From Echiichthys vipera (lineage: Eukaryota; Chordata; Actinopteri; Perciformes; Trachinidae): a stretch of DNA of 64,000 bases. The notes beneath the pieces are model-generated. The model saw only the letters and a list, made by a program, of their open reading frames with translations. It was not told where the DNA came from and ran no database searches. The stretch covers positions 5,539,172 to 5,603,171 of the forward strand of contig OY829650.1 in NCBI GenBank assembly GCA_963691815.1, in the 5' to 3' direction. The translations under genes were made by a program, and so were the position numbers. How positions within the stretch are numbered: position 1 is the first letter of the stretch; every line of letters begins with the position of its first letter. Positions 1 through 14,100 of this stretch are shown here, piece by piece.

Positions 1-782
1 AAAAGTAAGCTGAGTCAAGTCCAACCATGCAGTGGATTTGAGGCAATAGTTCACCAGCCAGCATCTAACTTTGTCTGTCTGCTGTTTGGTGCTGGGTAGG
101 TAGCGTACAGTGGGTTAATAAGAGCTTGTGTGGTGGAAAAGGTTACCACAGATGAGGCCAAAGATGCGGCCAAACACAGCACTGATGAGAGCAAAGGCAG
201 TGAATCAAAACAATGTAGCCGCGGGCCCTTAAACCAACACAATGAGCTGGAAGATCCCAAAATGCTCCACAGAACGCATGAACCACAGAATCTGGTGATA
301 ATTCTCTTTTGGTTTGTCATCATGTGCGATCTCTTTCATGTAATGTGTAGATATTTGATCCATTGCTAATATAAACTGTCAGTTGTGTGGCTCTAAAGTA
401 GTTGAGAGTGAGCAAGCTGATGCATTTTTTATAAAAATGTGACTGTTTGAGTATTATTAGCATTAGTGTCATTTCACCATTTCTCATATATTATTAGCAC
501 AGCAGAGAATGCATTATAGCCAATGCTCAATGTACTTTCCCATGCTTGTATTTTATTTCAGGAAACTAAGTGGCTTTGTGCTCTTTGGTTTCTAAAATAA
601 AACAAAAGCCACCAAGGAAACTGTTCCAGGATCTATGTGTTACTGTTTCCAGAAGCACTTAGTGCCAGACAATAAAGCCACATTAACAGCCTTTAAACTT
701 AGATGTAGGAGTTCACAAGAAGCACTTGAATGCAGCACATTTGTGTATTTTTAAATGCATCTAAGTACTGTGTTCATCAGTT

Positions 783-784
<2 letters not shown>
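1..784. other. Unique non-coding DNA
   Basis: AT-leaning sequence without repeat hallmarks I recognise. The short open frames on both strands have no family resemblance and no splice-site context that would make an exon convincing. Nothing functional is visible. Confidence 0.5.
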
Positions 785-821
<37 letters not shown>

Positions 822-833
822 GTGCGTGTGTGC
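785..833. repeat. (TG)n microsatellite
   Basis: A TG run of about 16 units, then two GCGTGTGT interruptions near its right end. Alternating purine-pyrimidine DNA of this kind can adopt Z-form. The Cys-Val-rich frames across it are translations of the repeat and not protein genes. Confidence 0.95.
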
Positions 834-2079
834 ATTCTTGCATAATTTCAGCACTGAGGTTGCAGCCACAGTGCACACACCACCTCTGTCGATTACACCT
901 CCTTCTTTCCCTCAGTCCATGTTATCCTGAGGGATCCATGGGGAGGGAGAGAGTGGAGAAAAGAGGAGAAGGGAGCAGTCGGTCTCCCGTTAACATTATG
1001 TCTATGAGAGTCCAAAATGGGCTCCGTCAGCAGAACACCAACCTGCTGCTGTCAGAAGAAGAACATGAGGCCGAGAGGGAGGGATGAGAAGATGGCAAGG
1101 GGAGGGAGAAGTAAGCACGGCGTCCTGCAAGTGTTTTATATGGAACACCCTATATATCACTTATTAATAGAAATGTAGTCAAAATATGAGCGTCACTGAG
1201 CCCCGAGTCAAAAACTTAACCATGTGAAATCTCTCTCTCCTTGGCCAGTATCAGCTTCGGCGGTGTAACCACTGCAGCATCTTTCAGTCAGCCAGTGTCT
1301 CGACAACAGAGAACAATTCTTTGAATGGATTCCTGTCCTGCAGTAAAGAATTGATTCGTGGAAGTTTATTTCATTCACCTTTGTAAAAAATGACAGCTTT
1401 GTGGGCAATAGCACTTTTCCTCAGTGAGAGCCAAGAAAGCAGCTTCAGAGTGTTGGCTCAGATATAGCTAGACCTCAGACCACTGATCAATACCAGATTT
1501 AGTGGATGTGGTTCCATAATTCTGTCAGTTCAACTTAGTCATTTGAAGATATGATTATAGGCCTAAACTTTGGAAAAACTGGTGTACGTTCTTAATGCTG
1601 GTCTAATCAATATGTTTGATACACGTTTGCCTTTCAAGTGCAGTTTTTCCATACACATGGGCTGGCTTAGCTCGACTCATTCCAGCACTGCAGGGATTCC
1701 ACCCACATTGGATGCTATCACTCCATTAAATGGCCATAATCAGTGGTCATCAGCCTCTTGGTTGTTGGTTAGATGCCGGCTACCCCAACCAGTAGGTCCA
1801 GAAGGCCGTTATCTATTCATTGGTAACGATCACAGTTAGGATCCCTTGGCATCACTTTTTTTTAACAGTCTGGGGGTACGTCCACACGATCGAAAATTAC
1901 CTTTTTTTTCTCTGTCGTTCTTTAAAAGTTTTCTGTCCACACGGCCTCAACTCAAGAAATATCTGTGTCCATATGAAACCAGTGAAACCTACTCCAAACG
2001 CTGTAGTACCCACCGCCCACCTGCATTTTCCAAACCCTCCTCTCCAACATGACCCTAGTGTAACTGTCTCTGTACCTGC
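834..2079. other. Non-coding stretch, possible old DNA-repeat at right
   Basis: Mostly unique sequence. Around 1870-2020 the wording (two 'gtccacac' phrases near 1879 and 1934, and 'gctgtagtacccaccg' near 2000) resembles degenerate dispersed teleost repeats. I could not find inverted ends, so no element is delimited. Confidence 0.3.
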
Positions 2080-2292
2080 CCTGTTTCTGTCTGTAATGTT
2101 ATTAGTATCATTATTTATGCAACATTCATTATTGCTTCTGCTTACTGTTGTGCTGTCATTAGCCCTTTCTCGTTTCCTGTTTTTGTTTTTTTATGTCATG
2201 TTAGCATCTTTGGGTCACTGAAAGCACTATATAAATTAAACTGATTATTATTATTATTATTATTATTATTAGTAGTAGTAGTAGTAGTAGTA
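2080..2292 (+). repeat. LINE-like 3' tail ending in (ATT)n(AGT)n
   Basis: The block 'aaagcactatataaatt' followed by a trinucleotide run is the usual ending of L2/CR1-group retrotransposons and of SINEs that borrow their tails. Here the tail runs from an (ATT)n tract (about 2243-2270) directly into an (AGT)n tract (2271-2292). The part upstream of about 2200 is T-rich and is assigned only by position. No coding part of the donor LINE is present, which fits a 5'-truncated copy. Confidence 0.5.
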
Positions 2293-2739
2293 CATATGAC
2301 AGGCCTGGATGTGGTGCTTTAAATGTAGTTTTTATAACTGAGTTTCAGGTACAGGACCCCACCCCTGTTCCATCACTCATTCTACCACTCACACCGCAGA
2401 AATCAAACCACTTGAATCTCATACATCTCAGCATAATCACCTGTGCAACATATAAACATGTGTCCCCCCTCTCTGTCTCCCGTTTGCCTCAGTCTTCAGG
2501 ACTGTTCGTTCCGATTTAACCTGACCGAATACTCCACACTGTGTGTATTGTCTTCACGCCAGCTCCGTCATGGACCACTAGCTGATCTGACTCTCCTCCA
2601 TCCATGATCGGCCACACTCCACCACGACAGGCCGCCCTACCATCCTGCCTTCGCTCCGCCGTCCACGTCCCGTAGGTTGGCTTTAGGCGGCAGTAGGCCG
2701 CTCTTCCAGAGACAACAGGGATACTTGCTGCTCGACCCA

Positions 2740-3055
2740 CAGCAACTCTACAGCTGACTCGCGGCCGACTTGCAGATCTTTCCGCCTCTGGGGGCATGAG
2801 TGGTCCAGAAAAGTAATACTCATCCATTCAGACAACAAAATCGCCCTTGACATCATTAACAAAGGCCACTCCCAATCACTTGACATGATGAAGCTCATCT
2901 GCAGACTCGCCATTACCTCAGCTCAACACCAATTCATCATCCGTGCCACCAACATTCCAGGCTACAAAAATAACATCGCTGTCTCCCTCTTCCCTCTTCC
3001 ATCGGTCATTCTGCATCATCTTAAAGACATCTTAGCAGCATTAGGGGTAAAGTAG
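2740..3055 (+). pseudogene. DIRS-like retrotransposon RNase H relic
   Basis: From 2786 one frame reads LWGHEWSRKV, then HSDNKIALDIINKGHS, then an Arg-rich helix and ATNIPGYKNNIAVSLF, before a stop at 3053-3055. This order (LWG.EWS, a '.SDN.A.V..INKG' strand, then 'H/N-[VI]PG-x-[KN]N-x-IA') is that of the RNase H region behind the reverse transcriptase in DIRS/Ngaro-type tyrosine-recombinase retrotransposons. The segment just upstream (2740-2785) continues the similarity in a different frame with a stop, so the copy is frameshifted and dead. No recombinase or terminal repeats were found nearby. A Ty3-type RNase H is less likely, but profile comparison could change the clade. Confidence 0.65.
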
Positions 3056-6000
3056 GGCCATACCTCCTCATATCTATGATAGTGATAGGAAACCCATAAC
3101 ACCCATTTAATAGTCTCCATTTAACGGTTAATTATGATGGATTTGCATTTCCATTACAACGAGGCTAATTGCCGTTGCTTTTCATTGTTCTGGCTCTATG
3201 GTAGCTCTGTGTATGTTGGCTGTTTTGCAGTTTTAAACATCAGTATTTTGAAAATATATCTCATGTTACGAAACCAATGCGATTGGATATTGTATTTTGG
3301 ATGTTATCACTGTTGGTTAGTTGTCTGTAGACTTTCTTCCTGCTCTTATCCCCAGCTCTCTGAAGAGGAGACCACCAGTAGACAATAACTTTACAGCATA
3401 TTTTTAGTTTCATAAATGCTCCCAAATTCATGAATATGTAAAAAGAGGAGTCTCCTCTTTCCAGTCACGCTATGAGGAGGCTGATCGACATTCTCCTTTG
3501 AGATTTTATACTTTATTATACCCTAAAACAAAGGCATTTTAACTACATCCCTGGCTATTCCCAAAGTAAGACCAGTCCCTGTGGCTTCTTTCTTTTAGGA
3601 GTTTACTACTTTACAACTGTGAGCATTTTTCTGTTGGCCCAAAACAGAGCTATGAGGAAAGTGACGTTGGACATACATTTGCCAAGTGGAAAGAAACAAC
3701 TCTAAATGAACGTTGATGTTGTTGTGTGTCTGCTAAATGTGTAAACAGGCAATTGTAATAATGTTTGCCACATCAGGTTTAAGTAATAATGTGTGGGAAC
3801 AGCTTGTTCTGCTGTCCTCAAGTGGCCCCAAAAATGAATGAATACTTAATATAACTTTTTCACAATACAAACATCAGTTAAATCCCCTTAACAGCTTGAA
3901 TTATTTATTTGATGCCAAGCAGCGTGCAGCTAAATCAGATACCTCTCAGCTCAAGGACAGAGGTTTCAAGGGAAAGAGAGGACTCTGAGCACACCGATTC
4001 ATTTTCCTTTCAGCCCAACGTCTCAACACTACTGTGTATGCATCAGAGTCAAACACAACAGAGACCTGGCATACATATATATAGCCAGCCTACACAGATG
4101 AGGAATCCTCATTAGATAATTGGTTGAACAAGTTTAGGTGTGGCATCTGGACAATGACAGCAGCCACTCCCACTTGTGGCTCCACCATCCAATAGATTTG
4201 AAATCCTGTTTAGCCAATTATCCAATGAGAACAGGTCACCTGTTGTAGGTTTACTATATATGTGTTTGCCTTGTCTTTGCTCTGTTTGACTGTGATTAAA
4301 CTTTAGATGGTTCCATGGTTAAAGGCTGCAGCCTAATCAGTGTGCTCCAGTCCTTTCTTGTCCCTAAGAAATAATTTATTGGGTTTCAGTTACGATTGCT
4401 ATCACTGTCACCAACATGGTGCAGGCACAGTCATCAGCATTTCACAACAGTGTTTTTTTTATTAATTGTATTGCTTTTCTCCCCTTTGAATCATTTGCTT
4501 ACACACTCTGCTCACCAGTTTTCTATTGTGTCCTTGTAAAAAGTCAATGCAAAGTCCACTTCATTTCTCATATCAGATGTTCCCTATGCGGCACTTTATT
4601 TACATTTGAGGTTATCCACACGTATGATGCTGCTTGACCCTTCTGTGTTTTTTGGCCCTACTTAGAGGCACTAGAAACAGGGAGGAAGACAGATGGGGGC
4701 TGTGCAGGGCCTCAGCAAGTTCAGCAGGAAAAGGTTCAAGAGCGTAAGTAAACACGAGAGAAAAGAGAAAGAGAGTCGCAATCCCTCTATTGCAAAAAAA
4801 GATGCACTTCATTTACTCTAAAACAGATGCCACAAGAGTCCATAAAGCTCTCCTGTCCCCTCTGTGCCCATCCGTCTTACATGTATGATGTCGGTTTGGA
4901 CTTGTACACTATACCGTTAAGGGCCATGATATGTGATTTACACTGTGCTGTGTTTCAGGAGGCTACAGAGGGCTAGATGATGACAAATGGACGTACTGTA
5001 GTTATGGCATGTTTAAAACCCAGAGAGCACTGTTTACAGTCCAGGCCTCTGTTCAAGCCCAGTCTTCCTGGCCTCACAAGTGGGAGCAATGAGTCGTCTT
5101 GGACGTCTTCTTTTATAGGATGCCACAAAGACACAGATTTACACCCCGTCGTTATCAAACATGTACACGGATACAAGAAGAGACACACATGACTTCCATT
5201 TTCATCAGACTTTATGATATAAATGAAATAAACCTATGTAACTTCACCTCCATCTATCTTATTCTCTTTAAAAGAGCATTATTGGCATTATTATTATGAT
5301 AGTTTTCTTCCCTAAACAACATGGAGTACTTTTTTCATCCCTGAATAGTGTCTGCAGCTCTTCCTCTCAGGCTGCGATCACCACCCAAAAACCTCCACCA
5401 TTATTAGGGTTAGGGCTGAATGAATTTAGCCTGGGAGGCTAAATTTTATACAACAAAAGCTCACGTGCAGAACGCTTGCTGTTGCTTGTAAAAACTTGTT
5501 GTTGTGAGCACATCTGTTCCATAAACATTGATATAAATTCATGACAAATGATATTCTCTTGGCATCTGAACATTAAGAGCTGCGTAAACTCAAACTGTAA
5601 AAGTACATATAGTTTGGCTTACCAGATGTACACCGCAGGGATAAAGCCTGACATCCCATGCGTGAGACAATGTCAGGCATTCTCATCCCCTCGTGCTGGA
5701 GCTTTTTCAACTTCAGGCTCATGAAGTTGGACGGTAAGATGTGATCCCTCCTCAGAGTCTGGATGCAGGTGGTGGTGCAAAGCTAACAAGTGGATGATGG
5801 CACCTACTTGGTTGAATATCTTGAAGATCCGAGCAATAAAACACGGTAAAAATCTTTGAGTAGAAGAATAATAAAGGAAAAAAAATCATCCATCGTGATC
5901 TGCGGAGCTAAATTTGCATGACAAAGCGGCCACATACACATACTTGGCTCACACTGAGGAGTATTTACACTTGAACCTCAGATGGTTTCATTATTTATAA

Positions 6001-7380
6001 GCACCCTTGGACATTGTTTCTCTGCACAGGATTGGTTTAAGATCAAGAGAGAGGAATAAAAATGAGTTTTACGGTGCTACAAAATTACCAACATGTGTTG
6101 TAAAACCTAAACCCCTCTGTCTGCCTGTCAAGGAGAGAAGGGAGCCATTAATTTGGAATCTGTTGTTGCATGTTTCAGGGCTGACTCATCATTACAGTAG
6201 ACAGTGCATCACCGTTCAGCTACCTACTGTGTCCTTCCAAGTACAGTTCCACACACCATCTCTCCCCCTTTCTCCAATAGTCCCCGTCATCCTTCACTAA
6301 TGAGGGCATGTTAATTATATGTACAAAAGGACAGTGTCATGAAAGAAACCATAAAAGAGGTGAAGGGAGGTCAACGGGCTGAAATGAGATGTAGACAGAA
6401 GAAAGACACGTTCAGGCCGAGTGCAGATTTTCTAATCTCAAGCCAAACATTTTATTTATTTATGTGCCAAATCAAATGTGAACCACATGTCCAACATATC
6501 ATGTTGACAGAGGAAGTGGGGAGATGTAGGGATATGTGGAACGATAGAAAGAATTTGAGACCAAAAGCAAAGGAGACATGCACATGTGTGTTGTACATGA
6601 TGTCTAAAACATGTGGAAACACAAAGAAACAACCAATTAAGCAAGTTGTTGTTCAAAGTGCAACTCCATCCAATAAACTTGTATACTGAAAGTTGCAGAC
6701 ATGCTGACAGTTAAGACATGGGGGGGTACTTTTACAAATCCCTATGATTTAATGTGATACCCTGGACTTTTCAAGCACTGGGAGGTCATTAATGTGCATA
6801 CATTACGCAGCCTTTTTTCCGAGGAGCATCCCAGTAATCCGTTGTACTCACGATTTCAGCATGCAGGTGGGTGGAATACATGCAGGGCATTTGTAGCCGG
6901 TGCACCTCCATTAGTGCCCTTACATTTGCAGTGGGGTCATCAGCTGGGGAGAACCAGTCCTCCACATTTTATTCCATGGACTGGTATATTTGTTGGCCAG
7001 TTCCATTGTTAGGAAATAGAAACACACGCCGTACCATGAAAGTAGCCTTTGTGGTTGTTTGAGTGCAGTAGAAATATACAGCTGATCAGGACATGTGGAG
7101 CCGGGGACCCAATCCATAACATTGTGATTAAAGGATGACCTGCTCTACCTCACGAGCCACAGCCGACAGTACTAAGCCTTGGATAATAACTTGATGTGAA
7201 TTTGCATGGAGAGGTTAAACTACTTTGTTAAAATAAAGTCTTCTGTCCAATCAGTAACCCCCCAAGACAAATGTAAAGAAAGAATAAAACAGACAAACTC
7301 TAACTTCAAACTTCTAACTCCTAACGCAATAAAGTCAGAAAAGTGAAACATCTTTTGCGATTAGACCCCATCATGACACG
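3056..7380. other. Long non-coding stretch
   Basis: No exon-like open frame, tRNA, SINE head or inverted-repeat element was recognised over 4.3 kb. Local T-rich and A-rich runs occur. The longest open frames (for example 6339-6689) have no recognisable protein character. Confidence 0.45.
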
Positions 7381-8160
7381 ATCATATTTAGGGGTAGGGT
7401 TGCCATGCGCACAGATGGCACTAGGGACGGGGGGGACGGGGGTATGACCCCCTCAGATTCAAAGTGGCCCCCCCACTTTCCCAACATAAGGCAATGAACA
7501 TTGCCAGTAAAATGGCGGATTAATGTTCCGTTAGTTAGCTAATCATTTTGTAATGTTGAGTAGCTAGTCTGACATTAATAACCTACCTGAAGTAGGCTAA
7601 TTGTAAAATGAAATTATTTTTAGGCCGTAGGTGAAAAGCTTTAATTTTTTGTAAATGTTGTGTATAATGTTATTTCAATAAGCAACTGTTCAGTGAAATT
7701 ATAAGATTTGAAACATCACCATTAGCCTCCTTGCCTGCAGGCAATTCCTGATGACAGTCAATTTGATTGGCTGCACTATAGGGAATTCCTAATAGTACTA
7801 CTTCTGTCATTTAAAATGTGAATTTAATATGCAGTATGCATACTTTTTTTATTTATGTAAATATGCTGTTGTTTACACTTCTGAGTTTATGCACCAACTT
7901 TTAAATAAAACATATTTTGCATAAGGTATGGAGTTTGTGTGGGTGATTGGGCCCCAGACAAATAACAGTTTCATCATATATGGTTAGTGTTGATCAGGTA
8001 GGCCTTTGTTTAACAATGTTCATTGTTGTTCATCAATGATTTCAAATAAGAATCCTCCAATGGGTTTTTAGTGCAAACCATTGGCCCATAGGCTATTACA
8101 AAAGTAACTACCTGAGCACTAGTTCAATTCGAAATTACACAAAAACAACTTCACTTTAGA
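7381..8160. other. Possible degenerate DNA repeat with G/C runs
   Basis: The phrase 'gggacgggggggacgggggt' near 7424 followed by 'tggcccccccac' near 7465 gives complementary G and C runs about 30 bases apart, unlike the AT-rich surroundings. It may be the edge of an old dispersed element, but no target duplication or matching end was located. Confidence 0.25.
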
Positions 8161-11100
8161 AATGCTTTTATGTAATGTCACGGAAAGACGATCGGCAGTT
8201 TGATACAGAGCCATTATGCTGCTTTAGTTTGATTGGCTCATGATCAGACATTGTTTAGTGGTGCACAGCAGAGGTAGGAGCAGTTAAGGGTAGAAACTTT
8301 AATGTTACTGTGTGGCAGGAGATTGATTTATCTGCCAAATACTGCAAATAACAGATGGCAGACAGTCATTGTGTACTTAGACCATGCTTAAATCCTTCAC
8401 ATGCCAAATTTGTCAAAAGCAGTGATCAAAGATGTTGTACAGTAGATATGATGTGATACATCTGTTTTACAGATGTGAGCTTGGCAATAACCAAAAAAAT
8501 GGTTATAGCCTCTCCTGCTGTACTTTTGAAGGCACCTTGCAATCTTTTGGCCTGTCCAGAAGTGGATTGTCCAAGGTCTAGACCTCTACTTAGCTTGGAG
8601 CTCCTCAGATAAACACATGGGCCTGACCATCCTTTCCAAAACAGCGAGCCGTGACCCCACAGCTTCACGGTACTGAGAGACTCATGATATCTAACACCTG
8701 AACTTGACCACAATAATATTGACAAGTCTAATGGGGGTCAAAGGATCTCATGCGCTAACAGGTTTGAATTGGCTCACCGCAATCCTTTTCAATAAGCCTC
8801 CAAAACTAAAGCTGAATTATTGAAAATATACACAGACACAGAGCACCAAGGCGAGAATCTTCACTGTATGTGTACTCTCAAAACATTGATGCTCCCCTCA
8901 CTTTATTTGGATAGCTTCACTGTGGGATCCTTGCTTATTTTCACCCATAAGTGCCCTGGAGTAATCAAATCCCAAATGAAATATTTTCTTTGCCGCCAGT
9001 ACCTTTTCTGCCTGCCGTTTTCACTCCCAGGGAACCATCCTGTCGGGCCCTGACTCTCTTTCCAAACCGGGGATTTACGGAAGATTAGGGAAAACTATGT
9101 AAATGACACTGCTCCTGCGGAGTCAAGCGAAACGTTAGACCCCGAAAGAGGGAAGCTAGGAGTCTGGAGTAAAGCAACGAGAAGGAGAGGGGGGAAAAAG
9201 AACACATCCTTGGGAATTTCCCTTGGAAATCTGTGGATTATCCTGCAAGTTTTAATGAAAGTTGTCAGGATTAAGAATGCCGACGTCCACTGAGTGCTGG
9301 AGTAGGGATAGGGATGGAGCGTGGCCGGAAAGAAGGAGAGAGCGGGATAAAAACCAGGAAACTATTATATTCCCACATTACTTAAATTGAAGGTAAAACG
9401 TTCCATGAAGCGGCTCAGTGATGAAACACAGAGGTGAAGGGATGAGAAGATGGAGGAGAAAGTGAAAACGGGCAGAGAGGGAGAAACACACACATAAAAA
9501 AACACACATAACTCAAACTTGTGACATTTTAGTGGTACACAAGTTTGATGGTGTGGCAGTCCTCTAAGACATACTGATTAGCTGAAATATCTCTCACTCC
9601 ACTGCCCTCCATCCTTCTTTCCCTCTCATGTCTCACTCCTTCTCCCCACTTCTCTCTCTCTGTCCGTGATGAGACGGTCACCTCAGTGTCAGTGGTGATG
9701 GCTAAGTGGGAGCTTGAGCACTTCCTTAATCAATCTGGATAATAGAGAGGAGTCTGCCAGCCACACAACCACACAACCACACAACCACACACACTCAAAG
9801 GCCTGTCAGCTCTCATTCTCAGTCCTCCGCCGATTCATTGAGGCATTGAGCTCTCTCGCTCATACAATGGCAAAGAAGGTAAACAGATTTGACACATTGC
9901 TGTTGATACACCTGCATCGCCAAAGAAGCACATCAAGGATAGATAAGCGCAGTGGTACGTGAATTTGCAAACACACACAGGAAATTATAAAGTGCACATA
10001 GCCTGGAAGAAACCCTCAGACACACACGCACTCCGATATCAGAGGGATATAGGCAGACAGCTGGGAATGTCACGCATGCATACTCGACAGGCGATCCAAT
10101 AAAGGAGGGGACACAGCGAGGGCGAATACCTTGATAAGCTGTGGAATGCTTTGCGTAAACACTCAACTCTTTTAAAAACAGAGCATCTTCAACATGTTGG
10201 TCGAGGGGAAGCAGTTGTTAATGCAGTGACGAAGTAGAAGGGGGCTGAGAAGCAGCCAGCTGCTCATCAGTATCATGACAAGACTTACAGCTGTGCGCGA
10301 AAGTGTGTATGTGTGTGCAGTGCATCAAATGAAGATGTTTCCATGGACGACGTCTATCTGCACATTCCTGCCCTGCTGTCAGTATCCGGCCACATCTGTC
10401 CACTTTCCTCAATATACCTCCTAAATCCCATTCTCCTTCCTCTGTCTGTCATGCTGTCTCAAACTCCGTATTCTTGGCTGCTTACTGTGCCAACTCATAT
10501 GTCTCCCAGGTTTTTTTTGTTCCCTTTAGTGTCTTTGTCTTTAGACAAACATCTCTCTCTCTCTCCCTTTTTTCTTGCTCCATCCCTCCATCCCTGTTCT
10601 AACCCTCTGACCCAGTCCAAATGGCCTCAAGATGTTGCTGCAATTCATTTGCATTAACTTACATCTCAAGTATGAACACAGCCAAGAAAACCTTGGAGGA
10701 AATGATGACCATATATATTGCACGGCAAGAAACGGCTGGTGGAAGATCACCTTGTGTGAGCAAACAGATTTACATGGAGAACAATCAAAAATTGCTGGAA
10801 AGGTTTGGTAAAAGTCATCCTTACTCCATTATATTTAACTAATAAGATGTGGCTAACCAAACTTTGTCTCCTTGTCTCACCGCTCGCTGTGTAGAAGCAC
10901 ATTCAGTGAAATTTGTACCAAGTTTGCAAACGGTGTGTTTGAAGACCATTGAAAGACAGCTGCTCGCGTATCGTATCCCTCAGTTCCTGTATGGGCGCAT
11001 TTAAACCACCAGTAGTCCGGGGCCGGACAGAGGCAGCATTAGATACTAATGCTTGCCCTGCGTTGCCCACTCCTGTTAGTAACTTTACAGTCAATATATA

Positions 11101-14100
11101 GCAAGGTTTTTCAACACTATGTTTTCGCACAATTGCACATTGGAATGTAAAGATGAGGCAGAATGGTCCGAAAGGTTGTTTACTTACCAGATATTTTTGG
11201 GTGCTGAAGCAACAGAAAAGACAGTTTACTTAGAAACATTGTATTTTGAAAGTCCTGTCATTTGTTTTCCCAAAATGTCATGGAGAACTGATATAACCTC
11301 TAACTCTTGCATTGGTTTTCTGATATGTAACTTAATATTTACCCCCACCCAGTCATAATACTAGACCACACATATTAGTTGTCAGTGTTACAGTGCAAGG
11401 ACAAAGGACAAGAATTTTTCAATTTCTGAGATGTCTACTTTAATTTTTGTTGCTGTGAAAGTTATTTTTTTTCTTTTATTTCAGTTAAAACAAATCTTAT
11501 TTTCTTGTCTTTCACATCAAAATCTCATTAAGTCTATTTCTTGGAAAACAGAAGATCTTGAGTGGTGACTTCATCGTGCACTAAAGGTTGCAGCAAAAAA
11601 AATTTAATAAAACCGTCACAGATTTGAAACACTCCCACCCCTCATATGTCACCCGTCAAATAAAACTGCCTCTTTCTGGAGTTCCTGTTGCTTTACACAT
11701 CCAACAATCCTACACAATCCTTTCTCATGCTATATCTATCCCAGCATTCAGTTTCAAACAGGAAATACATCAAACTAAGGTGTCAAGTTGTTCCCTTGAT
11801 GCAGTTTTATCATGGTTTTTGCCACGTTTTTTGCATGTTGGCAGGAAGAAAAGCATTATTATGGTCCACCTGCTTTGTGGTAGGTTAAGGTTTTCCATTG
11901 CTCATGTTTGGATAAAGCAAGCAAGCAACATCTTGACGCTAATTCGGCGACTTCTGGCTCTCCTCTCCCTATCAACCTACCAGTCCATAGTCCGCTGTAT
12001 GCCAGTCTCACCACTGCCTTTCAAGAAGAAGAATTCCCCCCTGTAATCCATCCCAGCTGTGGCAGATTGCACGGCCAATTAAAGAAAAACTGTTTGGCTC
12101 GCCCCAAACGAGGCGACCACATGTTGCTGCGCGACCTCCCCTCCCCTACTGCTTTGCCTTCATCCCCCCTGGGACCTCACCCCTGAGGGTTCAGGGGTCA
12201 TGAAGCTTGTGGTCTCTTCCGCAATGGAGCGGGGAGGAAAACATAGAGACTGCAGACAAACAGGACAATTAGCTCCGGCTCTGACTGAGCGTCTCCTCCG
12301 GTACAGCCTTCCACTGAGGTCACAGAGGCTATGTCCCACGTCCACACTTACAGTAGAGGGCAGCTGTCAATGGGGTGATATACCCCCCTGTCCTTCCTCT
12401 TCTCTTTATTCGATCATTCTGTTCTATGCTTTGTTGGTGGGTATGTGGTGAAGGATGAAACCACAGTGAAACCACAGAGCTGATGGCACAGATTGTTTTG
12501 GATGTGGAATAAAAGACATTTCATCCGTTATGGTGGGATTATGATGTTATTCTTGTCTCAAAGTTTTGGATGTGAGGACAGGTTGGAATGTGCCTAGCCG
12601 GGGACAGGGTTGAGAAATGGAGGTCAGACCTTTGCAAGCAAGGGCGTTTTGTGAGGCTGTTTAAATGAGGTTATAAATTTATAATGACATTGCAGAAGGC
12701 GAGGAGGGGGCGTCGCTGAATGACAACAAAATCGAAAAACAAATGCAGGTTAACAGATGGGGCCATTTCTTGCTATTGTCCTTTCTGTGACTCTGATATG
12801 TGTGTACTCATGTGTGCGACCAAGTGTCTACCCATGCTGGTGTAGCATCCAGGTCTACCACGGTGTTTGTTTTCCCTCCTAAGCCTGGTTGGCATCCCCT
12901 CTCCACGTCAGGGGTATGCAATCGAAACAGCGCACTTTCTTCCCATAATGCACAGCATTAAACAGGAAATCTAATCACAGGGCCACAGCAATGCAAACCC
13001 CCGATTTTGTAAACACACATAAGCTTACAGTATGTATACAGCAAGAGCATATATGGGGATAAGGGAAAGTGCCCAGTATAGATTTGCCTGCCTAAGACAC
13101 TAAAGCATTCCTGCTCACTGAGGTCTGCACAGCATCATGCTGGCTAGTAGAAACAGATGCGCTCAATGTAACCATATTCTATACAATACATGCATGACGC
13201 TTAGTAAGGAAAACTATGACCACTTGTGACCCTAATGACCTTGCAAATACAGTGTGAGTTTGCACGTCGTTCAGCACAAACACATAAAATACACAGACAG
13301 AGTGCAATTCAATTCCAGCTCACTTTGCTGACTTTGGAAGCGTTCCACTGAATTTTTGTCTGTTGGCATGAGGTAAGACTTAGCACAATGCCAAATGATT
13401 TAAATCTGGACACTTTATAAAGCGATACATCAAACACAGGCAGAACAAGCAGTACCATCAAACGTTTGAAAGGCGTTTAAAATAGCGGCCGCTGCTAATG
13501 TTGCATGTGGCATGTCACTTGCCATAAACACACGCCTGTCTGCTCTTAAATTTATGTGACAACACAGCCAACTTTTTAGGAAGAAAATAAAAATGTCTGC
13601 ATCGAGGTTTGAGAGAGGAAGAGGACCAGTAGCGGAGCCACTGACGGACGGAGCCACCCAAAAGAAAACAGTGTTGCTTTAGCCATTACCGTTTCAGACT
13701 TTGATATGAACCAGAGAGGGAGAGCGGTGGCTAGTATATCAAACCCAGATCTCTCCTTCCCCGCCTCATTTTATGTTGTCGTCTGTGTAGTAGCAAGATC
13801 AATGCGAATGAAATCAACCGGCTGTCTCCATTATATGACTGTCCTTCTGTTAAATCTCAACCAAACACAAGAGCAGTTACTCGGACTCTCCGGGGGAACT
13901 GTTGAAGCTGCAGGCCAACTGGTGGACAAGCCTGATTTCTTCAGCATGCGTTTAAATTGAAAAATATCCGCATTTCTATATCTCCGCACAAATGTCAGCA
14001 CCCTCGCTCTTCTTCTTCTTCTCTTTTGCTGATTTTTTCCCCCTCCCCGGTACTTTTTTTCTCCCTCTGAAGCCGCTTTCAATTCCCTCTGCGTGCTGAC

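Noticed and set aside
755..1087. 110-codon open frame with a Cys-Val run
   Set aside because: It is carried by the TG microsatellite; the rest has no protein family character.
11588..12046. 152-codon open frame on the plus strand, among the longest free of simple repeats
   Set aside because: No recognisable domain and no convincing splice context; a frame of this length is expected by chance on occasion in 64 kb.
12178..12200. Rho-independent terminator-like hairpin (cccctga...tcagggg)
   Set aside because: A bacterial-type terminator is meaningless in this context; short hairpins are expected by chance.
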